DNA of 64,000 bases, taken from Anaerolineae bacterium. GTDB taxonomy: Bacteria > Chloroflexota > Anaerolineae > Aggregatilineales > Ch27. The stretch is taken from NCBI GenBank assembly GCA_013178165.1, contig JABLXG010000006.1:173166-237165 (forward strand). Direction: 5' to 3'. This document shows positions 56,026 to 64,000 of this stretch, in pieces; position 1 is the stretch's first letter; every line of letters starts with the position of its first letter. The notes below the pieces were generated by a model. The model saw only the letters and a list, made by a program, of their open reading frames with translations. It had not been told where the DNA came from and made no database searches. Made by a program: the position numbers and the translations under genes.

Positions 56026-57287
56026 CTGCCTGGCGTCAAAAGCTCCCTCCCTGGATGACCCTGATCCTGCTGGGCCTGGGCCTGGCGCTATCGCTGCCCG
56101 GCGATACGGCGCTCTACGTGGCCCTGCCTACCCATACGGCTGAGGCTGGCATCACACTGACGCATGTCGGTCTGATGCTATCCGCCAATCGCCTGATCCG
56201 CCTGTTCATCAACGCACCTTACGGGATGGTGATCGAGCGCGTCCCACGTCGCTGGATGCTGGTGCCGTCCCTGCTCATCGGCGGGCTGTCCTACTTTCTC
56301 TATACCGTGCCGGGCTTCTGGCCGCTGCTCATCGGGCGGCTGCTTTGGGGTATCGCCTGGGCGGGCATCTGGATTGGCGGCAGTACTGCCGTACTGGATA
56401 TCGCCACCAGCCGCAATCGCGGGCGCTATAGCGGCTTCTACCAGGTTTTCTTCTTTGTCGGCGTCGGCGGCAGCGCCATCCTCGCCGGCGTGCTGGTGGA
56501 TAGCATCGGCTACCTGGAAGCCCTGCGCATCTGCGCCTGGATCGCACTGGGCATGGGCCTGATCTGGCTGATCTTCCTGCCGGAAACGCGCCCGGCGGTC
56601 GTCAGCAACCCGGCTCCAGCGGCGGAACCCCTTGCCTCGGCGGTGATGCCCGGTACAGCGCCATCGCGGTGGATGCTTGTTGTCGCCATCGCCCTGCTCG
56701 GCGTCAACTGGCTTATCTTCATCGGCGTGCTGGGCGCCACACTCCCCCTCCTCCTGGAGGAACGAGTCGGCCAGTCGACGATCATCCTGGGCATCCTGCT
56801 ACCGCTGACCACGCTGACCGGTGTCCTGACGGCCGGCAACCAGTTCCTGAGCGCGTTCGTGTCGCCCTTCTCTGGCTGGCTGACTGATCGCACCGGCAAC
56901 CGCTGGGGACTGGTCATCCTGGCGCTGCTGACGGGCGTGGCTGCGCTGGCGCTGCTGGCTGATGGCCGGGGCAACATCCTGCTGGCGGGTATCATTCTGG
57001 GAGCGATCGCCACCAGCATCCTGCAAACTCAGGTTATGACCCTGGTTGGCGATCACGCTGGCGTGAACCGCCAGGGGCGCATTCTGGGCGTGGTCAACAC
57101 CGTCGGCGACCTAGGCAGCGCCATCGGCCCCCTGCTGGCCTATGCCCTGCTGCCGGGAATCGGGTTGAGCGGCATCTACTGGCTGATGGGGGGCACCCTG
57201 GCGCTCTTTCTGCTGCCCGGTGTGCAAATTGCCTGGCGGGAGGTTCATACAGCCCGTACGCCCCATATTCAGCCGACCTCTCTCTGA
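56022..57287 (+). CDS. Major facilitator superfamily transporter
   Basis: 421 residues from GTG 56022, which overlaps the TGA of the previous gene and has AAGGA nine bases upstream. Twelve membrane segments are predicted, in two six-helix halves with a longer cytoplasmic loop near 190-210. The loop motif after the second helix (RLIRLFINAPYGMVIERVPRR) matches the MFS G-x-x-x-D-R-x-G-R-R type loosely. Substrate unknown; drug or metabolite efflux is the usual role. Confidence 0.9.
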   Translation: MTAWRQKLPPWMTLILLGLGLALSLPGDTALYVALPTHTAEAGITLTHVGLMLSANRLIRLFINAPYGMVIERVPRRWMLVPSLLIGGLSYFLYTVPGFWPLLIGRLLWGIAWAGIWIGGSTAVLDIATSRNRGRYSGFYQVFFFVGVGGSAILAGVLVDSIGYLEALRICAWIALGMGLIWLIFLPETRPAVVSNPAPAAEPLASAVMPGTAPSRWMLVVAIALLGVNWLIFIGVLGATLPLLLEERVGQSTIILGILLPLTTLTGVLTAGNQFLSAFVSPFSGWLTDRTGNRWGLVILALLTGVAALALLADGRGNILLAGIILGAIATSILQTQVMTLVGDHAGVNRQGRILGVVNTVGDLGSAIGPLLAYALLPGIGLSGIYWLMGGTLALFLLPGVQIAWREVHTARTPHIQPTSL

Positions 57288-57346
57288 AAGCATGAGAACT
57301 TCAGGCGCGATGCCTCGCACGGATGTTCGCTTCCGCTGAAGGCGTA

Positions 57347-57355
57347 TGCTATACT
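57347..57355 (+). promoter_or_regulatory. Extended -10 promoter of the DinG-type gene
   Basis: TGCTATACT, with TATACT at 57350-57355 and a TGn extension. It belongs to the longer string TATGCTATACT also found at 43883-43893. The -35 region is weak. Confidence 0.5.
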
Positions 57356-57418
57356 CTCTGCACGGTATGGAGCTGCTCCGGCGGATGCCCCTGAACCGGG
57401 CTAGAAATCGGATGTATC

Positions 57419-60238
57419 ATGCGCAGCGAATTTATTGCGGTTGACCTGGAAACCACCGGCCTGGACCCCCTGCACGATGCGATCATCGAGGTCGGTCTGG
57501 CCCGCTTTCGTGATAGACAACTGATCGATACCTACGAAACCCTGGTTAACCCTGAGCGCGAGATACCCCCATACATCACCAACCTGACCGGCATCCGCCA
57601 GGAAGACATCCTGGATGCGCCGCGCATCCGCCAGGTTTTGCGTGACATCGAGCGTTTTGTTGGCGCTGCCCCCCTAGTCGGTCATAACGTCAGCTTTGAC
57701 CTTGGCTTTCTGAGGCGACAGGACATCCTGTACAGCAACCAGCTGATCGACACCTACGAATTGGCCGCTGTCCTGTTGCCCACTGCCCCGCGCTACAACC
57801 TCACCAGCCTGACCCAGCAGCTGGGTATCCGCCTGACGGAGGCGCATCGCGCTCTGCCGGATGCCATCGCCACCGGGGAGCTATACTGGGCTTTGTGGCA
57901 GCGCATCCTGGCGTTGCCACTGGACACATTGCAGGAAATCGTCACGGCAGCGCGTAGCCTGGCCGACGACTGGCAGGCCGCTGCGCCCTTCATCGCCGCC
58001 CTGGAAACACGCGCCCGCACCGCCTTTGACGAATCTCCGCGACCAGCCAGGCCAGCTTCTACGCGGCCTTTCGAGGGTCTTTTCAAAGTTTCCGGCGAAC
58101 CCTGGCTCCCGCCGCTGACACCAAATGAGAAGATCACCCCGCTGGATACCGGCTACCTGGCCGGCCTGCTGGAGCAAGACGGCCTGCTGGCACAGCGCCT
58201 GCCCGGCTATGAGCACCGCCCGGAACAGGTCAGGATGCTGCGCGCCGTGGCCAATTCTTTCAACCACAGCCAGCATCTGCTTGTGGAAGCGGGCACGGGC
58301 ACGGGCAAGTCGATGGCCTACCTTATCCCGGCCATCTACTGGGCGCTACAGAACAACCAGCGCGTGGTCATCTCCACGGATACAATCAATCTACAGGAGC
58401 AGTTGCTCAACAAGGATATCCCTCTGCTACGGGCGGCGCTGAAGCTGGATTTTCAGGCCGCCGTGCTCAAGGGCCGCGGCAACTACCTGTGCCCGCGCCG
58501 GCTAGCGGCAATGCGCCGCCGCCAGCCCACCACGGTTGATGAACTGCGCGTTTATGCCAAAGTGTTGATCTGGCTGCTGGATAGCCAGAGCGGCGACCGC
58601 AATGAGATCAACCTGCGCGGCCCGGCGGAAATCGGTGTCTGGCGGCATTTGAGCGCGGAGGACGAAGGCTGCACCCTGGAACGCTGCCAGGATCAGATGC
58701 ACGGCGCGTGTCCCTTTTATGTCGCCCGGCGCAACGCTGAGGCGGCGCACATCCTGATCGTCAACCACGCGCTGCTGCTGGCTGATGTCGCCACCGGCAA
58801 CCACGTCCTGCCCCCCTACAGCTATCTGGTGATCGACGAAGCCCATCACCTGGAAGAAGCCACCACCAACGGCCTCAGCTTCCGTCTGGATCACTTCACC
58901 CTCCGCCGCCAGATGGCCGAACTGGGCGGACTGAACTCCGGCATCCTGGGCGACCTGCTGACCCGCGCCCGCGGCAATATCCCCGAACCTTACGTCGCCC
59001 AGTTAACCGAATATGTCGAAAACGTTGAGGAAAGCATGAAGGCGATGGAGCATCACGTCAACGTCTTCTTTGGCGTGATCCTGCGCTTTCTGGAACAAAC
59101 CAGGCTGCTGCAGCCCAGCAATTATGTGAATCAGGTCCGCATCACCGATCAGGTTCGCAACGAACCCGGCTTCGCCACGATCCGGGCCGCCTGGAAGACC
59201 CTGAGCCAGTTCACCACCGGGATCGCCTCTGCCATAAACCGCCTGGCCGTCGCCCTCAACCGGCTGGTGGACTACGAGATCGACGAATACGAAGACATCA
59301 TCAACAGCATCAGTTCCGCCGGCCGCAGCATGGAGGAGTTGCACTTCCAGCTACTAACGTTCACCGAGGAACCTGACGCTAACCGAATCTACTGGGTCGA
59401 GGTCAGCCAGGATCGCACCCGCGTGTCGTTGCACAGCGCCCCGCTGCACGTCGGCCCGCTGGTGGAAGAACATATCTGGCGGGCCAAGGATGCTGTCGTC
59501 CTGACCAGCGCCACGCTGCAGACCGCTGGCTCCTTTGATTTCTTGCGGGAGCGCCTGCAGGCACATGAGGTACAGACGCTGGATGTTGGCTCGCCCTTCA
59601 ACTACCGCGAGTCCACGCTGCTATACCTGCCGACCGATATGCCGGAGCCGGATGATCGCTACCGCTACCAGGAAGCGGTAGAGGAAGCCATTATCCAGCT
59701 GGCCACCGCAATGAACGGTCGCCTGATGGCCCTCTTCACCAGTTACACCCAGCTCCGACAGACAGCCCAGAACATCACCGCCCGGCTGGCGCTGGGCAAC
59801 ATTGCCGTCTTTGACCAGAGCGACGGCACCAGCCGCCAGGCCCTGCTTGACGGCTTCATCCAGACGGAACGCGCTGTCCTGCTGGGCACGCGCAGCTTCT
59901 GGGAAGGTGTGGATATCCCCGGCGACGACCTGAGCGCCCTGGTGATCACCCGCCTGCCTTTCGCCGTACCGACTGAGCCAGTCTTCGCCGCACGGGCGGA
60001 GACCTTTGAGGACCCCTTCAACGAGTACGCCGTGCCCGACGCCATCCTGCGCTTTCGCCAGGGGTTTGGCCGCCTGATCCGCACCAAAACCGATCGCGGC
60101 ATCGTTGTCATCCTGGATCGTCGCGTGCTGACCAAGGCTTATGGACGCGCCTTCCTGAACTCGTTGCCGTCCTGCACAGAAGTGCGCAAGCCGCTCGACC
60201 AGCTGGCCGCTGAAGCGATCGCCTGGATGGCGCGCTGA
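57419..60238 (+). CDS. dinG: DinG-family helicase with N-terminal DnaQ-like exonuclease
   Basis: 939 residues. An exonuclease domain (about 1-165) has the DEDDh residues D9 and E11 (VDLETTGLD), D94 (HNVSFD), H143 and D148. An XPD-like helicase follows, with Walker [10 protein letters not shown] (K297) and DEAH (D473-H476). Four cysteines (C358, C418, C423, C431) are placed as in Fe-S-cluster helicases of the DinG/XPD group. The exonuclease-DinG chain is typical of Gram-positive and many other bacteria, unlike E. coli DinG. It should unwind and trim DNA in repair. Preceded by an extended -10 promoter. Confidence 0.94.
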   Translation: MRSEFIAVDLETTGLDPLHDAIIEVGLARFRDRQLIDTYETLVNPEREIPPYITNLTGIRQEDILDAPRIRQVLRDIERFVGAAPLVGHNVSFDLGFLRRQDILYSNQLIDTYELAAVLLPTAPRYNLTSLTQQLGIRLTEAHRALPDAIATGELYWALWQRILALPLDTLQEIVTAARSLADDWQAAAPFIAALETRARTAFDESPRPARPASTRPFEGLFKVSGEPWLPPLTPNEKITPLDTGYLAGLLEQDGLLAQRLPGYEHRPEQVRMLRAVANSFNHSQHLLVEAGTGTGKSMAYLIPAIYWALQNNQRVVISTDTINLQEQLLNKDIPLLRAALKLDFQAAVLKGRGNYLCPRRLAAMRRRQPTTVDELRVYAKVLIWLLDSQSGDRNEINLRGPAEIGVWRHLSAEDEGCTLERCQDQMHGACPFYVARRNAEAAHILIVNHALLLADVATGNHVLPPYSYLVIDEAHHLEEATTNGLSFRLDHFTLRRQMAELGGLNSGILGDLLTRARGNIPEPYVAQLTEYVENVEESMKAMEHHVNVFFGVILRFLEQTRLLQPSNYVNQVRITDQVRNEPGFATIRAAWKTLSQFTTGIASAINRLAVALNRLVDYEIDEYEDIINSISSAGRSMEELHFQLLTFTEEPDANRIYWVEVSQDRTRVSLHSAPLHVGPLVEEHIWRAKDAVVLTSATLQTAGSFDFLRERLQAHEVQTLDVGSPFNYRESTLLYLPTDMPEPDDRYRYQEAVEEAIIQLATAMNGRLMALFTSYTQLRQTAQNITARLALGNIAVFDQSDGTSRQALLDGFIQTERAVLLGTRSFWEGVDIPGDDLSALVITRLPFAVPTEPVFAARAETFEDPFNEYAVPDAILRFRQGFGRLIRTKTDRGIVVILDRRVLTKAYGRAFLNSLPSCTEVRKPLDQLAAEAIAWMAR

Positions 60239-60312
60239 CCGCGATCCTGCCAGAATCAGGAGTATGGCTGCTATCCGCTCGGAAGGATGGGGGGGAAAAA
60301 GCGGAGGACCGC

Positions 60313-61431
60313 ATGGACAAGTACATTGGCATTTTGACTGCCGGGGGCGACAGTCCCGGCCTCAACGCGGCGATTCGGGGCGTCGGCAAGGCCGCCCAGG
60401 GTGCCTTCAACATGCGCGTGATCGGTTTCCGCGATGGCTTCCGCGGCATGGTCGGAGACCGCACCGTCCGCCTGGAAGGGGCGGCGCTTTCCGGCATTCT
60501 TACGCTCGGCGGAACGATCCTGGGCACCAGCCGCGACAAACCGCACCGCATGCCGGTTGGCGACAAGGTCATGGATATGACCGATGTCATTGTGGACAAC
60601 TACCACAAGCATCACCTGGACGCGCTTGTCTGCCTTGGCGGCGGCGGTACGCAGAAGAATGCCTACCGCCTGATGAAGGCTGGCCTCAACGTCATCACGT
60701 TGCCCAAGACCATTGACAACGATGTCGCCATGACCGATGTCACCTTTGGCTTTGACACAGCGCTCAATATCGCCACTGAAGCTATTGATCGGCTGCACAG
60801 CACCGCCCACAGTCACCACCGCATTATCGTTGTCGAAGTGATGGGCCATAATGCCGGCTGGCTGGCGCTCGGCGCCGGGATTGCCGGCGGCGCAGACGTG
60901 ATCCTGATCCCGGAAATTCCGTACGACGTCCAGAAGGTCGCGGACGCCATCCTGGAGCGCAGCCGGGCGGGCAAGCATTTCAGCATCGTCGCCACCTCCG
61001 AAGGCGCCATCTCCAGGGAGGACTATGAGGTTCGCCAGAAGGCAGAAAAGAGCGCCAAGGACAACAAGAAGAACAAGCAAGCGGCTTCCGACGACACCGA
61101 CCCCTATGGCGCTCAGGTTGCTGAAAGTAATACCGTGCGCCTTTCCCGCCAGTTGGAGAAGCTAACCGGCTTGGAATCGCGGGTGACTATCCTGGGGCAT
61201 GTCCAGCGCGGCGGCACGCCCTCACCCGCCGACCGCCTGCTGGCTACGCGCCTCGGTACTGCCTGCGCGGAGTTCATCAACGAAGGCATCTTCGGGGTGA
61301 TGGTTGCTGCCAGAGGCGATGGCGTGGAACCGGTCCCGCTGGAAAAGGTCGCGGGCCAGCGCAAAATCGTGCCGCTGGATCATCCGTGGATTCGAACTGC
61401 CCGGCTGGTTGGCACCAACCTGGGGGATTAA
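60313..61431 (+). CDS. pfkA: 6-phosphofructokinase
   Basis: Phosphorylates fructose 6-phosphate in glycolysis. 372 residues; GGAGG precedes the ATG. The fold is typical ([66 protein letters not shown]). The phosphate-binding loop, usually GGDGT (ATP) or GGDDT (PPi), is G109-G-G-G-T113 with G111 in place of Asp; the GGxGTQKxA pattern belongs to a distinct clade. ATP or PPi specificity cannot be settled by eye. A Lys-rich charged insertion lies near 245-265. Confidence 0.92.
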   Translation: MDKYIGILTAGGDSPGLNAAIRGVGKAAQGAFNMRVIGFRDGFRGMVGDRTVRLEGAALSGILTLGGTILGTSRDKPHRMPVGDKVMDMTDVIVDNYHKHHLDALVCLGGGGTQKNAYRLMKAGLNVITLPKTIDNDVAMTDVTFGFDTALNIATEAIDRLHSTAHSHHRIIVVEVMGHNAGWLALGAGIAGGADVILIPEIPYDVQKVADAILERSRAGKHFSIVATSEGAISREDYEVRQKAEKSAKDNKKNKQAASDDTDPYGAQVAESNTVRLSRQLEKLTGLESRVTILGHVQRGGTPSPADRLLATRLGTACAEFINEGIFGVMVAARGDGVEPVPLEKVAGQRKIVPLDHPWIRTARLVGTNLGD

Positions 61432-61497
61432 CCCTGTTCCACCGCTGGCCGGGTCTCGACGCTGGCGGCAGACGGCGTAAACACCCAAAACTGCGGG

Positions 61498-61526
61498 ATG
61501 ACAGGCGGACAAAGCCCCGCTATAAT
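61498..61526 (+). promoter_or_regulatory. Promoter of efp
   Basis: ATGACA (61498-61503), a 17-base spacer and a perfect TATAAT (61521-61526). Predicted start near 61533, about 50 bases ahead of the efp ATG. Confidence 0.65.
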
Positions 61527-61585
61527 AACCTGTTGCGTACCACGCCAGTGACAACCACGAAACCATTCAGAGGGATTTGCCAGCG

Positions 61586-62143
61586 ATGATCGATGTCAAT
61601 GCCCTGCGTAAGGGCGTCACCTTCACGATGGATGGTGAGCTGTATAAGGTCCTGAGCTATCAGCATCACAAACCGGGACGCGGCAATGCCACCATCCGCA
61701 CCACCCTGCGCAACCTGCGCACCGGCGCGACAATCCAGCACAATTTCATCTCCGGCGATCGTGTCGAAGATGTCCGCCTGGAAAGTCGCCCTGTCGAATA
61801 TCTGTATCAGGATGGCGACATGCTGATCTTCATGGATACCGAAACCTACGATCAGCCCGCCGTGCACAAGGACGTCTTTGGTGATGACGCCCGCTACCTC
61901 ACCGAAAACATGGAGCTGAAGCTCCTCCTCTATGAGGATGAAGTCATCGACTACGAACTGCCTAACTCGTGGGTGTATGAGGTCGTTGACTCCGAGGTAG
62001 CGGTTGCAGGCGATACAGCCACCGGCGCCACCAAGAAGGTCACCACCCAGACAGGATTGCAGGTTGTTGTGCCGCTGTTTGTCGAGGTTGGCGACAAAAT
62101 CAAAGTCAACACCGAAACCGGCGCCTACATCACCCGCGCCTGA
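61586..62143 (+). CDS. efp: Translation elongation factor P
   Basis: Relieves ribosome stalling at proline runs. 185 residues from ATG 61586 (AGAGGGA upstream). The KOW/EF-P three-domain layout is clear: MIDVNALRKGVTFTMDG, loop QHHKPGRGNATIRTT, then the OB domains with VIDYELPNSWVYEVVDSE and VVVPLFVEVGDKIKVNTETGAYITR. The tip residue, where E. coli and B. subtilis carry modified Lys, is Arg32, the same residue as in the rhamnosylated (EarP-type) EF-P of Pseudomonas. Confidence 0.97.
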   Translation: MIDVNALRKGVTFTMDGELYKVLSYQHHKPGRGNATIRTTLRNLRTGATIQHNFISGDRVEDVRLESRPVEYLYQDGDMLIFMDTETYDQPAVHKDVFGDDARYLTENMELKLLLYEDEVIDYELPNSWVYEVVDSEVAVAGDTATGATKKVTTQTGLQVVVPLFVEVGDKIKVNTETGAYITRA

Positions 62144-62166
62144 TCCGGTCTGCCGCCTCCATCTGT

Positions 62167-62185
62167 GGCCCGCCTCGCGCGGGCC
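62167..62185 (+). terminator. Hairpin after efp
   Basis: GGCCCGC pairs with GCGGGCC around a five-base loop, about 24 bases past the efp stop codon; TTCGCATAA follows. A modest terminator candidate. Confidence 0.5.
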
Positions 62186-62219
62186 TTCGCATAAGGCATC
62201 ACCACGGGGAGCCTGCCTG

Positions 62220-62597
62220 ATGCGCACACCCGCCGGCCGTGAATGTCCGCACTATTACGCTGACTTTCATCGTGGCCGCACCACCCAGGAATGCCGTCTA
62301 CTCAGGGACAACCCGGCGTCGCTGCCCTGGCGGCCGGCGGATTGCGCCCGCTGCCCGGTACCAGGCATCGTCGCTGCGAACGCCAGCCCACACCTCCGCC
62401 TGACGCTGACCGTTACGCCGGTCTTCCTGGGGTTAGGTCGCCGCCTCCGGCTGAGTACGGCTTGCACCAAACACAACATCGCCATCGAAGACCCCTATGT
62501 GGGCTGCCCGCAATGCAACGCCGAGCGGCCTGGCCTGGAGCCGTTTTTCCGCGCACTGGAAGAATCTGATGATCAAAGCCGTCCTCCTGGATCTTGA
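62220..62597 (+). CDS. Cys-rich conserved-type protein of unknown function
   Basis: 125 residues from ATG 62220, with GGGGA upstream. I cannot name a family. The pattern is rich in paired cysteines: CPHYYADFHRGRTTQECRLL, then CARCPVPG, a hydrophobic strand, ACTKHN and GCPQCNAERPG. The four Cys groups suggest two zinc or metal sites. It overlaps the following HAD gene by 29 bases in a different frame, a sign of real translational linkage. Confidence 0.7.
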   Translation: MRTPAGRECPHYYADFHRGRTTQECRLLRDNPASLPWRPADCARCPVPGIVAANASPHLRLTLTVTPVFLGLGRRLRLSTACTKHNIAIEDPYVGCPQCNAERPGLEPFFRALEESDDQSRPPGS

Positions 62598-63774
62598 CGA
62601 TACCCTGATCTCGAATCCGCTTAATCGCACCGATCAAAGCCTTGATGACTGGAACACGTTCTTTGGACGGATGACCGGTCGCGCTGACGCTGGCGCCGGC
62701 CTGCTCAGGGCTATGGCGGCGGTAACGCAGAACACCAATCCTGTTGCGCGCAATTTTGACGTCTTCCTGGAAGTGGTCACCGATGCCTGGAGGGTCTCCC
62801 GTGAGCGCGCCATCGAGATTTTCCGGGCTTTTTACGCGGAAACCTACGCCCACCTGCGAACCAGGGTGCAACCTCGCCCTTCGGCCCCTATCCTGTTAGA
62901 CTGGTTGCGCCAGCATGATTATCTCGTTGTGATCGCCACTAATCCGCTCTTCATGGCCGAGGGTCTGGCGGAACGTATGCGCTGGGGAGGAATCCCCGCC
63001 GATTTCAGCGCTTACGCCCACGTCACCCATATCGAGAACAGCCACTTTGCCAAACCCACGCCGCACTATTACGAAGAAGTCCTCGGACGGCTGGGCATCG
63101 CCAGTAACGAAGCCATCATGGTCGGCGACGATTGGGAAAACGACATTGTCGCCGCGGAACGGGCTGGTCTCAATACCTTCTGGGTTCGCCCGGACGACGC
63201 AAAGACCGGCACCAGCCCGGCCCAGCCGGATGGACAGGGCACGCTCCATGATTTCACCGTGCGCGTCTGCAACCAGGGCTGGCTGGACACGCTTCAGCCG
63301 CGTCCGCTGCGCCGGGAGATGATCGCGCCACGTCTGCTGGGGAATGTCGGCGCGCTCTTTGGACTCCTGCAAGAGTACGCATCCCGCCGCTGGGATCAGC
63401 ATCCCCTGCCCGGCGAGTGGTCGCCACTGGAAGTCGTCTGCCACCTGCGCGACAGCGAACGCACGGTCCAGCGCCCGCGCCTGCAACGCATCGCCAGCGA
63501 AAACAACCCCTTCCTGACCGAGCCACAGACGCCTCCGGGGCCAGGAGAGATGAGCTGCAATGCAGACGACCGGTGTGACCCGGCCAACGAATTCGTTGCT
63601 GAGCGGCAAATCACGCTTGACTTCCTGGCTGGCCTGACCCCGGAGCAGTGGCAACGCCCGGCGCGGCATAGCATCTTTGGTCCCACCACCCTGCTGGAAA
63701 TGGCCGATTTTACCGCCCGCCATGATCGTATGCATATCAAGCAGATTTGCCAGACAATTCGGCACTGTGACTAG
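62569..63774 (+). CDS. HAD-superfamily hydrolase fused to a DinB-like domain
   Basis: 401 residues from ATG 62569. The N-terminal HAD domain (about 1-235) has motif I LLDLDDTL (D8, D10), motif II IATNPL, motif III K in FAKPTPHYYEE, and motif IV MVGDDWENDI. The C-terminal part (about 250-401) looks like a DinB_2-type four-helix bundle (WSPLEVVCHLRDSE, then FTARHDRMHIKQ, with three His). Such bundles bind a metal and carry thiol-dependent or unknown chemistry. HAD-DinB fusion is unusual. Substrate unknown. Confidence 0.82.
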   Translation: MIKAVLLDLDDTLISNPLNRTDQSLDDWNTFFGRMTGRADAGAGLLRAMAAVTQNTNPVARNFDVFLEVVTDAWRVSRERAIEIFRAFYAETYAHLRTRVQPRPSAPILLDWLRQHDYLVVIATNPLFMAEGLAERMRWGGIPADFSAYAHVTHIENSHFAKPTPHYYEEVLGRLGIASNEAIMVGDDWENDIVAAERAGLNTFWVRPDDAKTGTSPAQPDGQGTLHDFTVRVCNQGWLDTLQPRPLRREMIAPRLLGNVGALFGLLQEYASRRWDQHPLPGEWSPLEVVCHLRDSERTVQRPRLQRIASENNPFLTEPQTPPGPGEMSCNADDRCDPANEFVAERQITLDFLAGLTPEQWQRPARHSIFGPTTLLEMADFTARHDRMHIKQICQTIRHCD

Positions 63775-64000
63775 ATAGTCTCGCCGTGGATGCCTTGCGC
63801 TGTTTTACTGTTTTATTGACTACACGAATAGAATTTGACTGGTCCGTCGCGCCTGGCTTCAGAATGCCGCTGCCACCACGGCTGTTGCAAAGTCCGGTAG
63901 TGTATCTTTCGCGGTTGAAATTCAGATGCCGGTTGAAGGTTGCCCATCTAAGCACCAAATCGCATGTGTATTTTCTCTCAAAATGACACGCGACTTCATT
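63775..64000. other. Intergenic end of the window
   Basis: About 226 bases visibly less GC-rich than the rest. A short frame (63786-63986) has no ribosome site and no recognisable product. I see no clear promoter, RNA gene or repeat. It may be a regulatory or spacer region before the next gene. Confidence 0.4.

Noticed and set aside
63786..63986. 66-codon frame at the end of the window
   Set aside because: No ribosome site and no conserved features; the region is AT-richer spacer.

Overview
The window is high-GC, densely packed bacterial chromosome. I see no phage, plasmid, insertion-sequence or CRISPR signal. The gene set suggests a Chloroflexota bacterium, most likely of the Anaerolineae type. 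Pointers are a fused nuoCD beside nuoB and nuoI, exported proteins carrying long Thr-Pro-rich spacers, giant GAF-PP2C and coiled-coil kinase-like sensors, many sugar ABC transporters, an rpsF-ssb-rpsR operon and ThyX. The taxonomic call is inference from gene content; there is no 16S gene here.

Layout. 1-7.4 kb: the end of a multidrug/lipid ABC exporter, then a sugar-uptake operon (solute-binding protein, two permeases, a clan GH-A glycosidase). This operon is preceded by a promoter with a perfect LacI-type operator on its start site. 7.4-8.6 kb: tRNA-Pro(GGG) and a URO-D-family methyltransferase-like protein. 8.6-15.6 kb (minus strand): an autoregulated GntR/LacI-hybrid repressor followed by a second complete ABC uptake operon that ends in a PHP-domain phosphoesterase. 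15.6-18.4 kb (minus): rpsF-ssb-rpsR and a parvulin-type foldase. 18.5-29.7 kb (minus): a surface-glycan operon, rmd-gmd-tatD-GT2-GT4-GT39-YfhO-O-antigen ligase, with many overlapping start/stop codons, suited to making and using GDP-D-rhamnose. 30-34.4 kb (plus): a membrane-anchored unknown protein, then an IscX-like protein and complex I subunits B, CD and I. 34.5-36.3 kb: a small Cys-rich protein, an Mrp/ApbC Fe-S carrier and a small membrane protein. 36.5-41.7 kb: a partner-switching signalling cassette (STAS antagonist, a kinase-STAS fusion, a phosphatase with about six GAF domains). 41.7-43.8 kb (minus): a beta-lactamase-fold protein and a Nudix hydrolase. 44-50.3 kb: a large membrane sensor whose H-box lacks the phospho-accepting histidine, a LysM protein and an LCP (LytR-CpsA-Psr) ligase. 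50.4-53 kb: yebC, ruvC, ruvA, thyX. 53-64 kb: a tandem PstS-like binding protein, an alkaline-phosphatase-superfamily enzyme, an MFS transporter, a DinG-type exonuclease-helicase, phosphofructokinase, EF-P, a Cys-rich conserved protein and a HAD-DinB fusion.

How it fits together: two regulated sugar-import systems feed glycolysis (pfkA). The glycan operon plus the LCP and LysM proteins build the cell surface. The nuo genes and the Fe-S proteins (IscX-like, Mrp) serve respiration. The partner-switch cassette and the degenerate kinase are candidates for stress or envelope signalling. The points most worth a second look are the histidine-less kinase, the kinase-STAS fusion, the operator architectures, the signal-peptide frameshift of the first binding protein, and the several domain fusions or duplications.
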